Part shown: positions 57,683-64,000 of the stretch, one piece after another
Layout of the letters: each line of letters begins with the position of its first letter
How positions within the stretch are numbered: the first letter of the stretch is position 1
Assembly (NCBI GenBank): GCA_016870155.1
Contig: VGCE01000001.1
Location: 186,001-250,000, forward strand
Length of the DNA stretch: 64,000 bases
Source of the DNA: Actinomycetota bacterium
Lineage (GTDB): Bacteria > Actinomycetota > Thermoleophilia > Miltoncostaeales > Miltoncostaeaceae
Direction: 5' to 3'
Notes under the pieces: model-generated
What the model was told of the DNA's origin: nothing
Database searches by the model: none
What the model saw: only the letters and a program-made list of their open reading frames with translations
Made by a program: the position numbers and the translations under genes

Positions 57683-58236
57683 CACACCTCCATGATCTCG
57701 GCCTCCTTGCGGGCGAGCATCTCGTCGACCGCCTTAACCTCTGCATCGGTGGCCCTCTGCACCTCGTCCTGCGCGCGCGAGAGATCGTTCTTGGACACCT
57801 CTCCGTCCTTCTCGGCGCGCTTGAACTCGTTGAGCACGTCGCGCCGCACGTTGCGCACCGCCACGCGCGCCTCCTCGGCCATGCGGTGGGCCACCTTCAC
57901 CAGCTCCTTGCGGCGCTCCTCGGTGAGCTGCGGCAGGGTCAGGCGGATGACGTTGCCGTCGTTGCTCGGCGTGAGCCCGAGGTCGGACTCGTGGATGGCC
58001 CGCTCGACGTCGGGGATGAGGGTCGCGTCGAAGGGCTGCACGGTGATGAGCCGCGGCTCGGGCGCGTGGATCTTGGCCAACTGCGGCAGGGGGGTCGGGG
58101 CGCCGTAGGCGTCCACCTGGATACGGTCGAGCAGGGTGGTGCTGGCGCGGCCGGTGCGAAGCGAGGCGAACTCGCCGCCGAGGTTCTTCACGGCACCCTC
58201 CATGCGACGCCTGGCGTCGTCGATCCGCTCCTTCAT
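57682..58236 (-). CDS. frr: Ribosome recycling factor
   Basis: A 184-residue protein: three-helix bundle plus small beta domain. Conserved blocks LRTGRASTTLLDRIQVDAYG (kept to twenty residues), PLPQLAKIHAPEPR, VIRLTLPQLTEERRKELVKV cut at the end, and DEMLARKEAEIMEV. It splits post-termination ribosomes with EF-G. GGAGG lies close ahead of the ATG; pyrH ends 11 bases upstream. Confidence 0.97.
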   Translation of the reverse strand: MKERIDDARRRMEGAVKNLGGEFASLRTGRASTTLLDRIQVDAYGAPTPLPQLAKIHAPEPRLITVQPFDATLIPDVERAIHESDLGLTPSNDGNVIRLTLPQLTEERRKELVKVAHRMAEEARVAVRNVRRDVLNEFKRAEKDGEVSKNDLSRAQDEVQRATDAEVKAVDEMLARKEAEIMEV

Positions 58237-58247
58237 GGTGCCTCCCC

Positions 58248-58997
58248 TCAGGGCCCGTCCGGCCCGCTCACGATCGTGCCCACGTGCTCTCCGCCGAGCA
58301 GGCGGGCGATGTTTCCCTCGTCCTGCATGTTGAAGACCAGCAGCGGCAGGTCATTGTCCATGCACAGCGTGAGCGCGGTGGTGTCCATCACATGCAGGCC
58401 GCGCTCGATGACCTCCATGTGCGTGATGCGCGTGATCAACTCGGCCGAGGGGTCCTCCCGCGGGTCAGCCGTCATCACGCCCTCCACGTTGTTCTTCGCC
58501 ATGAGGATGCACTCGGCGCCGATCTCCAGCGCGCGAAGCGCGGCCGTGGTGTCGGTGGTGAAGAACGGGTTGCCGGTGCCCGCGGCGAAGATCACCACCC
58601 GCTTTTTCTCGAGGTGCCGGATCGCCCGGCGACGGATGTAAGGCTCCGCGACCTCCTGCATGGCGATGGCCGACTGGATGCGGGTGGGCACGCCGAGCTT
58701 CTCGAGCGCGTCCTGGATCGCGAGCGCGTTGAGCATGGTGGCAATCATGCCCATGTAATCGGCGGTGGCGCGATCCATTCCGCTGGCCGCGCCGATGACG
58801 CCCCGGAAGATGTTCCCGGCGCCCACCACCACCGCGACCTCCACGTCGCGGTCAGTGGCCCCCTTGACCACGCGGGCCACCGCCGCGATGCGATCGGGGT
58901 CGATTCCATACCCCTGCTCGCCCATCAGCGCCTGGCCCGAGAGCTTCAGGAGCACCCGGGCCCAGGCGGCATCAGCGGGCTGGTCGCTACTCGCCAA
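58248..58997 (-). CDS. pyrH: UMP kinase
   Basis: A 249-residue amino-acid-kinase-fold enzyme making UDP. It has [34 protein letters not shown], the [19 protein letters not shown] block and [20 protein letters not shown] cut at the Asp pair. TTG 58997, overlapping tsf by 11 bases, gives the typical 13-16 residue lead before the VLLKLSG strand; GTG codons right at the strand would be too late. The downstream frr gene follows after 11 bases. Confidence 0.94.
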   Translation of the reverse strand: MASSDQPADAAWARVLLKLSGQALMGEQGYGIDPDRIAAVARVVKGATDRDVEVAVVVGAGNIFRGVIGAASGMDRATADYMGMIATMLNALAIQDALEKLGVPTRIQSAIAMQEVAEPYIRRRAIRHLEKKRVVIFAAGTGNPFFTTDTTAALRALEIGAECILMAKNNVEGVMTADPREDPSAELITRITHMEVIERGLHVMDTTALTLCMDNDLPLLVFNMQDEGNIARLLGGEHVGTIVSGPDGP

Positions 58998-59595
58998 GCT
59001 GGTAGACCGTGAACCGCCGGATGGTGATGTTCTCGCCGAGCTCCGATGAGGTCTTCGCCCGGAGCTCCTCCATGGTGCGCTGCTTCTTCTCGGTGGCATC
59101 ACGGAAGAACGGCTGCTCGAGCAGGCAGATCTCGCCCAAATGCTTGGCCAGCTTGCCCTCCACGATCTTCTCGCGGGCGTTCTCGGGCTTGTCCTTGGCC
59201 TGCTCGGCGTACACCTCGCGCTCGCGGGCCTTGTACTCCTCGGGGACGTCATCCACCGACACATAGATGGGCTTCATGGCGGCCACGTTCAGGGCCACGT
59301 CGCGCGCGAACTGCTGGAAGCGGTCGGTGCGGGCCACGAAGTCGGTCTCGCAATTGACCTCAACGATCACGCCAAGTTGGCCACCCTGGTGGATGTAGCT
59401 GGCGATCGTGCCCTCGTTTGCGTCGCGGCCCGACCGCTTCGCGGCGTCGGCGAGGCCCTGCTTGCGCAGCAGGGTGGCGGCCTCCTCGAGGTCACCACCC
59501 GACTCGGTGAGCGCCTTCTTGCAATCCATCATGCCCGCTCCGGTCTTCTCGCGAAGTTCCTTCACGAGGGCGGCCGGGATCTGCGCGGTGCTCAT
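58987..59595 (-). CDS. tsf: Elongation factor Ts (short form)
   Basis: A 202-residue factor that reloads EF-Tu with GTP. N-terminal UBA domain [19 protein letters not shown] with [20 protein letters not shown], then [21 protein letters not shown] broken between strands, and a single dimerisation region. About 200 residues is the short type seen in thermophiles and many actinobacterial relatives, compared with 280 in E. coli. Its ATG overlaps the rpsB stop by four bases. Confidence 0.96.
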   Translation of the reverse strand: MSTAQIPAALVKELREKTGAGMMDCKKALTESGGDLEEAATLLRKQGLADAAKRSGRDANEGTIASYIHQGGQLGVIVEVNCETDFVARTDRFQQFARDVALNVAAMKPIYVSVDDVPEEYKAREREVYAEQAKDKPENAREKIVEGKLAKHLGEICLLEQPFFRDATEKKQRTMEELRAKTSSELGENITIRRFTVYQLGE

Positions 59596-60668
59596 GAGTG
59601 CTCCTCCTCGCTGATGATGGCCTCGGCCACGATCTCCTCGGCCATCGCCTCGGCAGCCAGGTCGGAAGCCGCCTCCTCGAGCACGCCCTCGGCATCGGCC
59701 ACCTCCACGGTCGTGTCCACCTCGCCCGCGGCGGCAGGCCCCACGGCGACCTGGCCGGCCACCCCGGCGGCCTCGGCCACCTCCACGGCGGCGACCAGGT
59801 CGGCCTCGGCCTCCTGCACCACCTCTGCGGCAGCCATCGCCACGGCGGCGTCGGCCTGCTCCACGGCGGCCACCTCGTCGGCAGCGGGGCGGGCGGCGTC
59901 ACGCTCTGCGCGCGCGGCGTCGGGGTCGCCGGCGGCCCGGGCCGCGGCGGCAGCCGCCCGGGCCTCCTCGTACCCGCCCTGCGGGTCGAGGCCCTTGCCC
60001 TCGCGGATGCCGTCGGCGATCACCGACAGCACGAGCGAGCACGAGCGGATGGCATCGTCGTTGCCCGGGATGACGTAGCTGGCCTCATCTGGGTCGCAGT
60101 TGGTGTCAACGAGGCCGATCACCGGGATGCCCAGGCGATTGGCCTCGCGCACGCCGATGGCCTCCTTCCTGAGGTCCACGATCACCACGGCGTCGGGGCG
60201 GCGCTGCATCTCGGCCACGCCACCGAGGTTGGCCTCGAGCTTCACCAGCTCGGCCATGGCCGCAAGGCGCTCGCGGGTGGGCAGCAGTTCCAGCTGGCCG
60301 CCGGCCTTCTGCGCGCGCAGCTCGTGAAGACGCCGGATGCGCAGGCTGATGGTCGACCAGTTGGTGAGCAGGCCACCGAGCCAGCGGTGCGACACGTACG
60401 GCATGCCTGCGCGGATCGCCTGCTCGCGCACGGAGTCCTGGCACTGCTTCTTCGTGCCCACGAACATCACGGTGCCGCCGCGCTCGGCGACGTTCCGCGC
60501 GAAGGCGTGGGCGCGCTCGAGCAGGTCGAGGGTCTGCTCGAGGTCGATGATGTAGATGCCGCTGCGCTCGCCGAAGATGAACCGCTTCATCTTGGGGTTC
60601 CAGCGGCGGGTCTGGTGCCCGAAGTGAACTCCGGACTCCAGAAGCTGCTTCATTGTGACGACGACCAC
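59592..60668 (-). CDS. rpsB: 30S ribosomal protein S2 with long acidic Ala-rich tail
   Basis: A 358-residue S2. The first 250 residues are standard: [53 protein letters not shown] and [14 protein letters not shown]. After about residue 245 there is a roughly 110-residue extension made almost only of Ala, Glu, Val and Asp ([17 protein letters not shown]-type repeats), probably disordered or helical at the ribosome surface. GTG 60668 is taken as start because AAGGAG sits nine bases upstream and the VVTMKQLLE opening is normal for the family. Confidence 0.96.
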   Translation of the reverse strand: MVVVTMKQLLESGVHFGHQTRRWNPKMKRFIFGERSGIYIIDLEQTLDLLERAHAFARNVAERGGTVMFVGTKKQCQDSVREQAIRAGMPYVSHRWLGGLLTNWSTISLRIRRLHELRAQKAGGQLELLPTRERLAAMAELVKLEANLGGVAEMQRRPDAVVIVDLRKEAIGVREANRLGIPVIGLVDTNCDPDEASYVIPGNDDAIRSCSLVLSVIADGIREGKGLDPQGGYEEARAAAAAARAAGDPDAARAERDAARPAADEVAAVEQADAAVAMAAAEVVQEAEADLVAAVEVAEAAGVAGQVAVGPAAAGEVDTTVEVADAEGVLEEAASDLAAEAMAEEIVAEAIISEEEHS

Positions 60669-60713
60669 GCGTCGCGTCTCCTTGCTCGGTTTCAGGTGGA
60701 ATGCCCGTGCGCC

Positions 60714-60752
60714 GTCGCGGGGAACCGGATGATCCGGTCACCGCCCCGCGAC
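60714..60752 (-). promoter_or_regulatory. Large stem-loop in the rpsB upstream region
   Basis: A perfect outer 9-bp stem (GTCGCGGGG at 60714-60722, complement at 60744-60752) encloses a second perfect 7-bp palindrome ACCGGAT-G-ATCCGGT (60724-60738). It lies 46 bases before the rpsB GTG and 57 bases after the rluD stop. No U run follows on the minus strand. It may be the end of the rluD transcript or a leader structure where S2 controls its own operon. Confidence 0.5.
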
Positions 60753-60808
60753 CTCACGCGCCCGGGGTAGGGTGTGACATGACGGCCGTTGGCGACCGGG
60801 TGCGAATA

Positions 60809-61741
60809 CTAGCCGTCCCCGGCCGCCCGGGCACGCGCAGCGGCGAACGCCGCCTCCAGGTCGTGCGGGAGCGGGCTCTCGAACGCCAGGTGATCACCGG
60901 TCGCGGGGTGATCGAACTCCAGGCGGTATGCGTGCAGGAACTGCCGTCCCAGGCCGTGGTCGGGTCGCCCCCGTCCGTACACGGGGTCGCCGAACACCGG
61001 GTGCCCCGCGCTCTCGAGATGCACGCGCACCTGGTGGGTGCGGCCGGTCTCGAGCCGTGCCTCCACCATCGCGAGCGGCCCAACCTGCTCGAGTCGGCGG
61101 AAGTGCGTGACGGCATCCCTACCCCCGTGCGCGAGCACGGCTTGGCGGGTGCGCCGGCGCGGGTCGCGCCCGACCGGGCGATCAACCGTGAGGGCGGGTG
61201 GGAAGTCCCCGTGCACGAGCGCCAGGTAGCGCCGCCCGATCTGGCGGTCGCGCATCATGCGCGACAGGCGACGGTGGGTTCGCTCATCCCGGGCCACCAG
61301 CAGCAGCCCCGAAGTGCCCCGATCGAGCCGATGCACGATGCCGGGGCGCTCGGGGTCCGGTCCCCCACCGGCGCCGGCACCGACGAGCCCGTGCACCAGC
61401 GTCCCCGAGGAATGCCCGCGCGAGGGATGGGTCACCATGCCCGCCGGCTTGTCTACCACCAGCAGGCGGTCGTCGGCGAAGACCACCGGCACGCCGAGGT
61501 CCTCGGCCTGCAGATGGCGCGCCTGGTGGTCGGGGGGCAGCGCGGCCTCCACCACGTCGCCCACGGCCAGCGCATGCCGCTTGGCGCGCACCTCGCCGTT
61601 CACGGTCACGGCCCCGGCCTCGATCAGGCGCTGGGCCTCGGCGCGGCTCTCGATCCTCTCGGCCCCTGCCAGCACGGCGTCGAGGCGGCGCCCCTGGTCC
61701 TGTGTCCCGGCCACGAGCCGCAGGCGCCGCTCGTCAGTCAT
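60809..61741 (-). CDS. rluD: 23S rRNA pseudouridine synthase, RluD-type
   Basis: A 310-residue enzyme: N-terminal S4 domain (RRLDAVLAGAERIESRAEAQ read to the helix end, VTVNGEVRAK) and an RsuA/RluD catalytic domain with the Asp in GIVHRLDRGTSGLLLVAR, preceded by VVDKPAGMVTHPSRGH. RluD modifies helix 69 of 23S rRNA. Other members of the family (RluC, YlyB) cannot be excluded. The ATG overlaps the lspA stop by eight bases; lspA-rluD is a common pair. Confidence 0.93.
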   Translation of the reverse strand: MTDERRLRLVAGTQDQGRRLDAVLAGAERIESRAEAQRLIEAGAVTVNGEVRAKRHALAVGDVVEAALPPDHQARHLQAEDLGVPVVFADDRLLVVDKPAGMVTHPSRGHSSGTLVHGLVGAGAGGGPDPERPGIVHRLDRGTSGLLLVARDERTHRRLSRMMRDRQIGRRYLALVHGDFPPALTVDRPVGRDPRRRTRQAVLAHGGRDAVTHFRRLEQVGPLAMVEARLETGRTHQVRVHLESAGHPVFGDPVYGRGRPDHGLGRQFLHAYRLEFDHPATGDHLAFESPLPHDLEAAFAAARARAAGDG

Positions 61742-62255
61742 CGCCTGCCGACAGCACGATGGCGAGCACCAGCAGGATCGCGCCGCATGTGATGGCGATG
61801 TCGGCCACGTTGAACGGCGGCCACGGACCAATGGCGATGAAGTCGGTCACGCCGTCCCGGCCGGCGCGGTCGATGAGGTTGCCGATGCTGCCGCCGAGCA
61901 GCAGGCCTCCGCCGATGGGCACCAGGCGGTGCTGCCCGGCGTAGGCCACCAGCACGATCGCGATGACCCCGATGGCGACCAGCGTGAGTATGGCGATCAG
62001 GCCCGTGCTGCCCGAGAACAGGCTGAATGCGATGCCGGTGTTGACGGTGTGCACGAAGTCGATGCCCGGGAGGACGTCCACCACCTCACTCTGGGCGATG
62101 GTGGCGCGCACGATCACCTTCACGAGCTGGTCGAGCACCACCACCGCGAGCGCGATCAGCGCCATCAAGCGGTAGCGCTGGCCGGCCTCCCGCTTCAAGC
62201 GGCGGGAGATCACGTCGGGCAGCGCCTCACGCGGCGTGCGCCCCGACCCGGTCAT
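61734..62255 (-). CDS. lspA: Lipoprotein signal peptidase (signal peptidase II)
   Basis: A 173-residue membrane aspartyl peptidase with four helices. Catalytic Asp residues are in GGSIGNLIDRAGRDGVTDF and FNVADIAI; the N-in VHTVNTGIAFSLF block is standard. It removes signal peptides from lipoproteins such as the cytochrome at 22128-22616. The ATG overlaps the DUF167 stop by four bases. Confidence 0.96.
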   Translation of the reverse strand: MTGSGRTPREALPDVISRRLKREAGQRYRLMALIALAVVVLDQLVKVIVRATIAQSEVVDVLPGIDFVHTVNTGIAFSLFSGSTGLIAILTLVAIGVIAIVLVAYAGQHRLVPIGGGLLLGGSIGNLIDRAGRDGVTDFIAIGPWPPFNVADIAITCGAILLVLAIVLSAGDD

Positions 62256-62572
62256 GCGATCTCGCGGGCCAGCGCCGACAGCCGCGCCTCGATGCCGACG
62301 GCATCGCCGTCAATCTCGATGAACTTGCGTGCGCCGGAGGAACCGCGCCTCATGCGCACGGCCGAGGGGCGCACCCCGGCCGCATCGGCGAGGTATGCGC
62401 ACAGCGCGGCATTGGACTGGCCCTTGTGGGGCGCGGCGGCGATCTGGATGCGCACGGCCCCGTCCTGAACGCCCACGGCCGCCGTGCGCCGTGAACGGGG
62501 CACGGCCTTCACTGCCACCACAACGCCGCCGTCGCGGCGGGTGACCCACTCGGGTGCCCCGGTGCCGCTCAT
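62252..62572 (-). CDS. DUF167 (YggU-like) protein
   Basis: A 106-residue protein of the YggU/DUF167 family: VVVAVKAVPRSRRTAAVGV, VRIQIAAAPHKGQSNAALCA and SGARKFIEI with the R-x-K-x-I core. Structure-only family; function unknown but usually next to yggT and proC, as here. Overlaps both neighbours by ATGA junctions. Confidence 0.9.
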   Translation of the reverse strand: MSGTGAPEWVTRRDGGVVVAVKAVPRSRRTAAVGVQDGAVRIQIAAAPHKGQSNAALCAYLADAAGVRPSAVRMRRGSSGARKFIEIDGDAVGIEARLSALAREIA

Positions 62573-62841
62573 AGGAGGTCCAGCACCCGCACGACGACGG
62601 CGTTGATCACGTACAGCACGATCAGCGCCACGATCGGCGAGAGGTCAAACATCCCGAGCGGCGGGATCACCCTGCGAAAGGGGCGCAGGTACCAGTCGGT
62701 GCTCTCGTGGAAGAAGCGCCACAGCGCACCGGTTACCCGACCCGCGGGGGCAGCGGGGACCCAGGAAAGCAGGATGCGGATGACCAGCACCACGAGGAAC
62801 ACCGTGAAAACCGCGTTGACATAGTCGACGACGAGCGACAT
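62569..62841 (-). CDS. YggT-family membrane protein
   Basis: A 90-residue protein with two membrane helices: VFTVFLVVLVIRILLSWVP and DLSPIVALIVLYVINAVVV, and the family loop YLRPFRRVIPPLGMFDLSP. YggT proteins sit with sepF in gram-positives and may help place division or photosystem components. It follows proC by six bases. Confidence 0.92.
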   Translation of the reverse strand: MSLVVDYVNAVFTVFLVVLVIRILLSWVPAAPAGRVTGALWRFFHESTDWYLRPFRRVIPPLGMFDLSPIVALIVLYVINAVVVRVLDLL

Positions 62842-62847
62842 GTGGCC

Positions 62848-63618
62848 CTAGAGCTCGGCGGCACGGGCAGCGGCTGCCCGCACGGCGGCGGCGATGGCAT
62901 CTGCCGTGCCGCGCTCGTCCATGGCCGCGATCCCCGCCGCCGTGGTGCCGCCCGGCGACGTGACCCTCGCCTGCAGGTCGGACGGGTCGGTCCCGTCGGC
63001 CAGCAGCGCGGCGGTGCCCGCGAGCGCGCCCTGCACCAACGCACGGGCCACGGACGACGGCAGTCCCTCGGCCTCGGCGGCCGCCTCCATGGCCGCAGCG
63101 AGGTATGCGAGGAACCCCGGTCCGCTACCGCCGATCGCCGTGGCCGCGCCGAACAGGGCCTCGTCGATCACCACCACGGCCCCGAGGGGCTCGAGCAGCG
63201 CGTTCACCCTCGCTTCCCCCGCCCCGTCGAGGCCCTGCGTGGCCATGGCCACCACGCCGGCGCCGTGGGCCACCGCGAGGTTCGGCATCAGGCGCACGAC
63301 CGGATGCCCGGGGGCGGCCTCGGACAGGCGCTCGGTGGGCCAGCCTGCGGCTACCGACACCAGCACGGCACCGGGCGCCATGCGGGGCACGACGTCTGCC
63401 AGTACCTCGGCGAGGTCCTGGGGCTTGACGGCCACCACCACGATGTCGCATGCCGCGGCGTCGCCGGCATGCACGCCATGGCGCGCGGCCACCTCCTGTG
63501 CGCGACCGGGCTGCAGGTCTTCCACGACGACGCGGGCGTGTGGCGCCAGGCCGGCGGCCATGGCGCCGCCCATGGCGCCCACGCCCACGACGCCGATGTC
63601 GGGGGCAGGGCGGCTCAC
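62848..63618 (-). CDS. proC: Pyrroline-5-carboxylate reductase
   Basis: A 256-residue enzyme for the last step of proline synthesis. The Rossmann loop is IGVVGVGAMGGAMAAGL, VVVAVKPQDLAEVL and VVRLMPNLAVAHGAG follow, and the C-terminal VTSPGGTTAAGIAAM holds substrate and dimer contacts. The Met-Pro-Asn block is standard. GTG 63618 lies five bases after the sepF stop and puts the Rossmann strand near the N-terminus. The sepF-proC-yggT order is common in gram-positives. Confidence 0.94.
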   Translation of the reverse strand: MSRPAPDIGVVGVGAMGGAMAAGLAPHARVVVEDLQPGRAQEVAARHGVHAGDAAACDIVVVAVKPQDLAEVLADVVPRMAPGAVLVSVAAGWPTERLSEAAPGHPVVRLMPNLAVAHGAGVVAMATQGLDGAGEARVNALLEPLGAVVVIDEALFGAATAIGGSGPGFLAYLAAAMEAAAEAEGLPSSVARALVQGALAGTAALLADGTDPSDLQARVTSPGGTTAAGIAAMDERGTADAIAAAVRAAAARAAEL

Positions 63619-63622
63619 GGGA

Positions 63623-64000
63623 TCAGTACTGGTTGAAGAAGCCCTTCTCGAGAAGGCGTGCCCGCTCCTCCGCAGATACCTCGACGTTTCTCGGCGTGAG
63701 GAGGAACACCTTGTCGGCAATGCGGGACATGCCCCCGTCAAGGGCGTAGGTGAGGCCGCTGCCGAAGTCGATCAGGCGCTTCGACAGGTCCATGTCGGTG
63801 GTCTGCAGGTTCAGGATCACCGGGACGGAGCGCTTGAACTTGTCCGCGATGTCCTGCGCGTCATTGAAGCTGCGCGGGATGATGAGCGAGACCTCAACGC
63901 CGCGGGATGACCCGCGTCCTTCGCCGGCACCGCCCACGGAGCGCAGGTTGCGCGAGGGCGACGGCACTCCTGGATCGGAGTAGATGTCGTCGAAGTCATC
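63623..64000 (-). CDS. sepF: Cell division protein SepF (5' end outside window)
   Basis: The frame is open to base 64000, so the start, with the membrane-targeting helix, lies beyond the window; 125 codons are visible. After an acidic, Ser/Gly-rich linker it shows the SepF core SLIIPRSFNDAQDIADKFKR, VPVILNLQTTDMDLSKRLID and KVFLLTPRNVEVS, ending with the RARLLEKGFFNQY tail. SepF anchors FtsZ filaments to the membrane. This is the normal genomic copy beside proC-yggT; a shorter second copy is at 44234-44587. Confidence 0.94.
   Translation of the reverse strand, partial: DDFDDIYSDPGVPSPSRNLRSVGGAGEGRGSSRGVEVSLIIPRSFNDAQDIADKFKRSVPVILNLQTTDMDLSKRLIDFGSGLTYALDGGMSRIADKVFLLTPRNVEVSAEERARLLEKGFFNQY

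Overview
The window is one strand-mixed stretch of a very GC-rich (roughly 70%) bacterial chromosome. Gene content and order point to an actinobacterium, most likely a deep-branching lineage such as Thermoleophilia (Gaiellales/Solirubrobacterales). The supporting signs are SepF-based division genes, a zinc-ribbon FHA protein coupled to a MerR regulator and pgsA, the rpsB-tsf-pyrH-frr-uppS-cdsA-dxr-rseP-ispG-proS block, DUF6636 and CtaG proteins, and many GTG starts. This placement is inference from gene content, not a database match. There is no CRISPR array, intact prophage or insertion sequence; most of the window is ordinary housekeeping DNA.

Region by region. 1-4.1 kb: the polA 3' end, a tiny J-domain-like gene, rpsA, coaE and a lytic transglycosylase, all on +. 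4.1-12 kb: small metabolic genes (YciI, RraA-like, cysteine dioxygenase-like), a MurD-like ligase behind a degenerate tyrosine recombinase, a DUF308 membrane protein, and a minus-strand ctaG / beta-lactamase-like / nei set. 12-15.4 kb: an aldo/keto-reductase-fold protein, a multicopper oxidase, and a frameshifted integrase remnant beside tRNA-Thr. 15.4-27.3 kb: holB-tmk, a GalE-like epimerase, a degenerate PHP phosphatase, tRNA-Ala, ETF:quinone oxidoreductase, gamma carbonic anhydrase, a cytochrome c lipoprotein, serS, a PfkB kinase, a flavin monooxygenase and a methyltransferase. 27.4-32.7 kb: three tRNAs among several decaying genes (SnoaL-like, universal stress protein, histone-deacetylase-like). 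32.7-45.5 kb: a K+ channel, a DrrAB-type ABC exporter, glutathionyl-hydroquinone reductase, hslR, lemA-htpX, a PLP class IV aminotransferase, an M23 endopeptidase, a second SepF with a DCC oxidoreductase, and ferritin. 45.5-64 kb: M32 carboxypeptidase, then a long, mostly minus-strand housekeeping block that runs in from the right edge: sepF-proC-yggT-DUF167-lspA-rluD, rpsB-tsf-pyrH-frr-uppS-cdsA-(M42 peptidase)-dxr-rseP-ispG-proS, tRNA-Pro, pgsA, FHA-merR and apt.

How the genes work together. The minus-strand block joins translation (S2, EF-Ts, recycling factor, ProRS, tRNA-Pro), UMP supply, isoprenoid and undecaprenyl carrier synthesis (dxr, ispG, uppS), phospholipid synthesis (cdsA, pgsA) and envelope proteolysis (rseP, lspA). 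Most of its junctions are 1-4 base ATGA/GTGA/TGATG overlaps, so translational coupling is likely. ETF-QO, CtaG, cytochrome c and multicopper oxidase indicate an aerobic respiratory life.

The points most worth a second look are: two genes (serS and a DCC oxidoreductase) whose only sensible start codon is CTG; an ETF-QO lacking one of four expected iron-sulfur cysteines; several intact proteins with broken catalytic signatures (recombinase, PHP phosphatase, aldo/keto reductase); a cluster of fresh pseudogenes; a second SepF; and a large stem-loop ahead of rpsB. I found no convincing undescribed multi-gene system.
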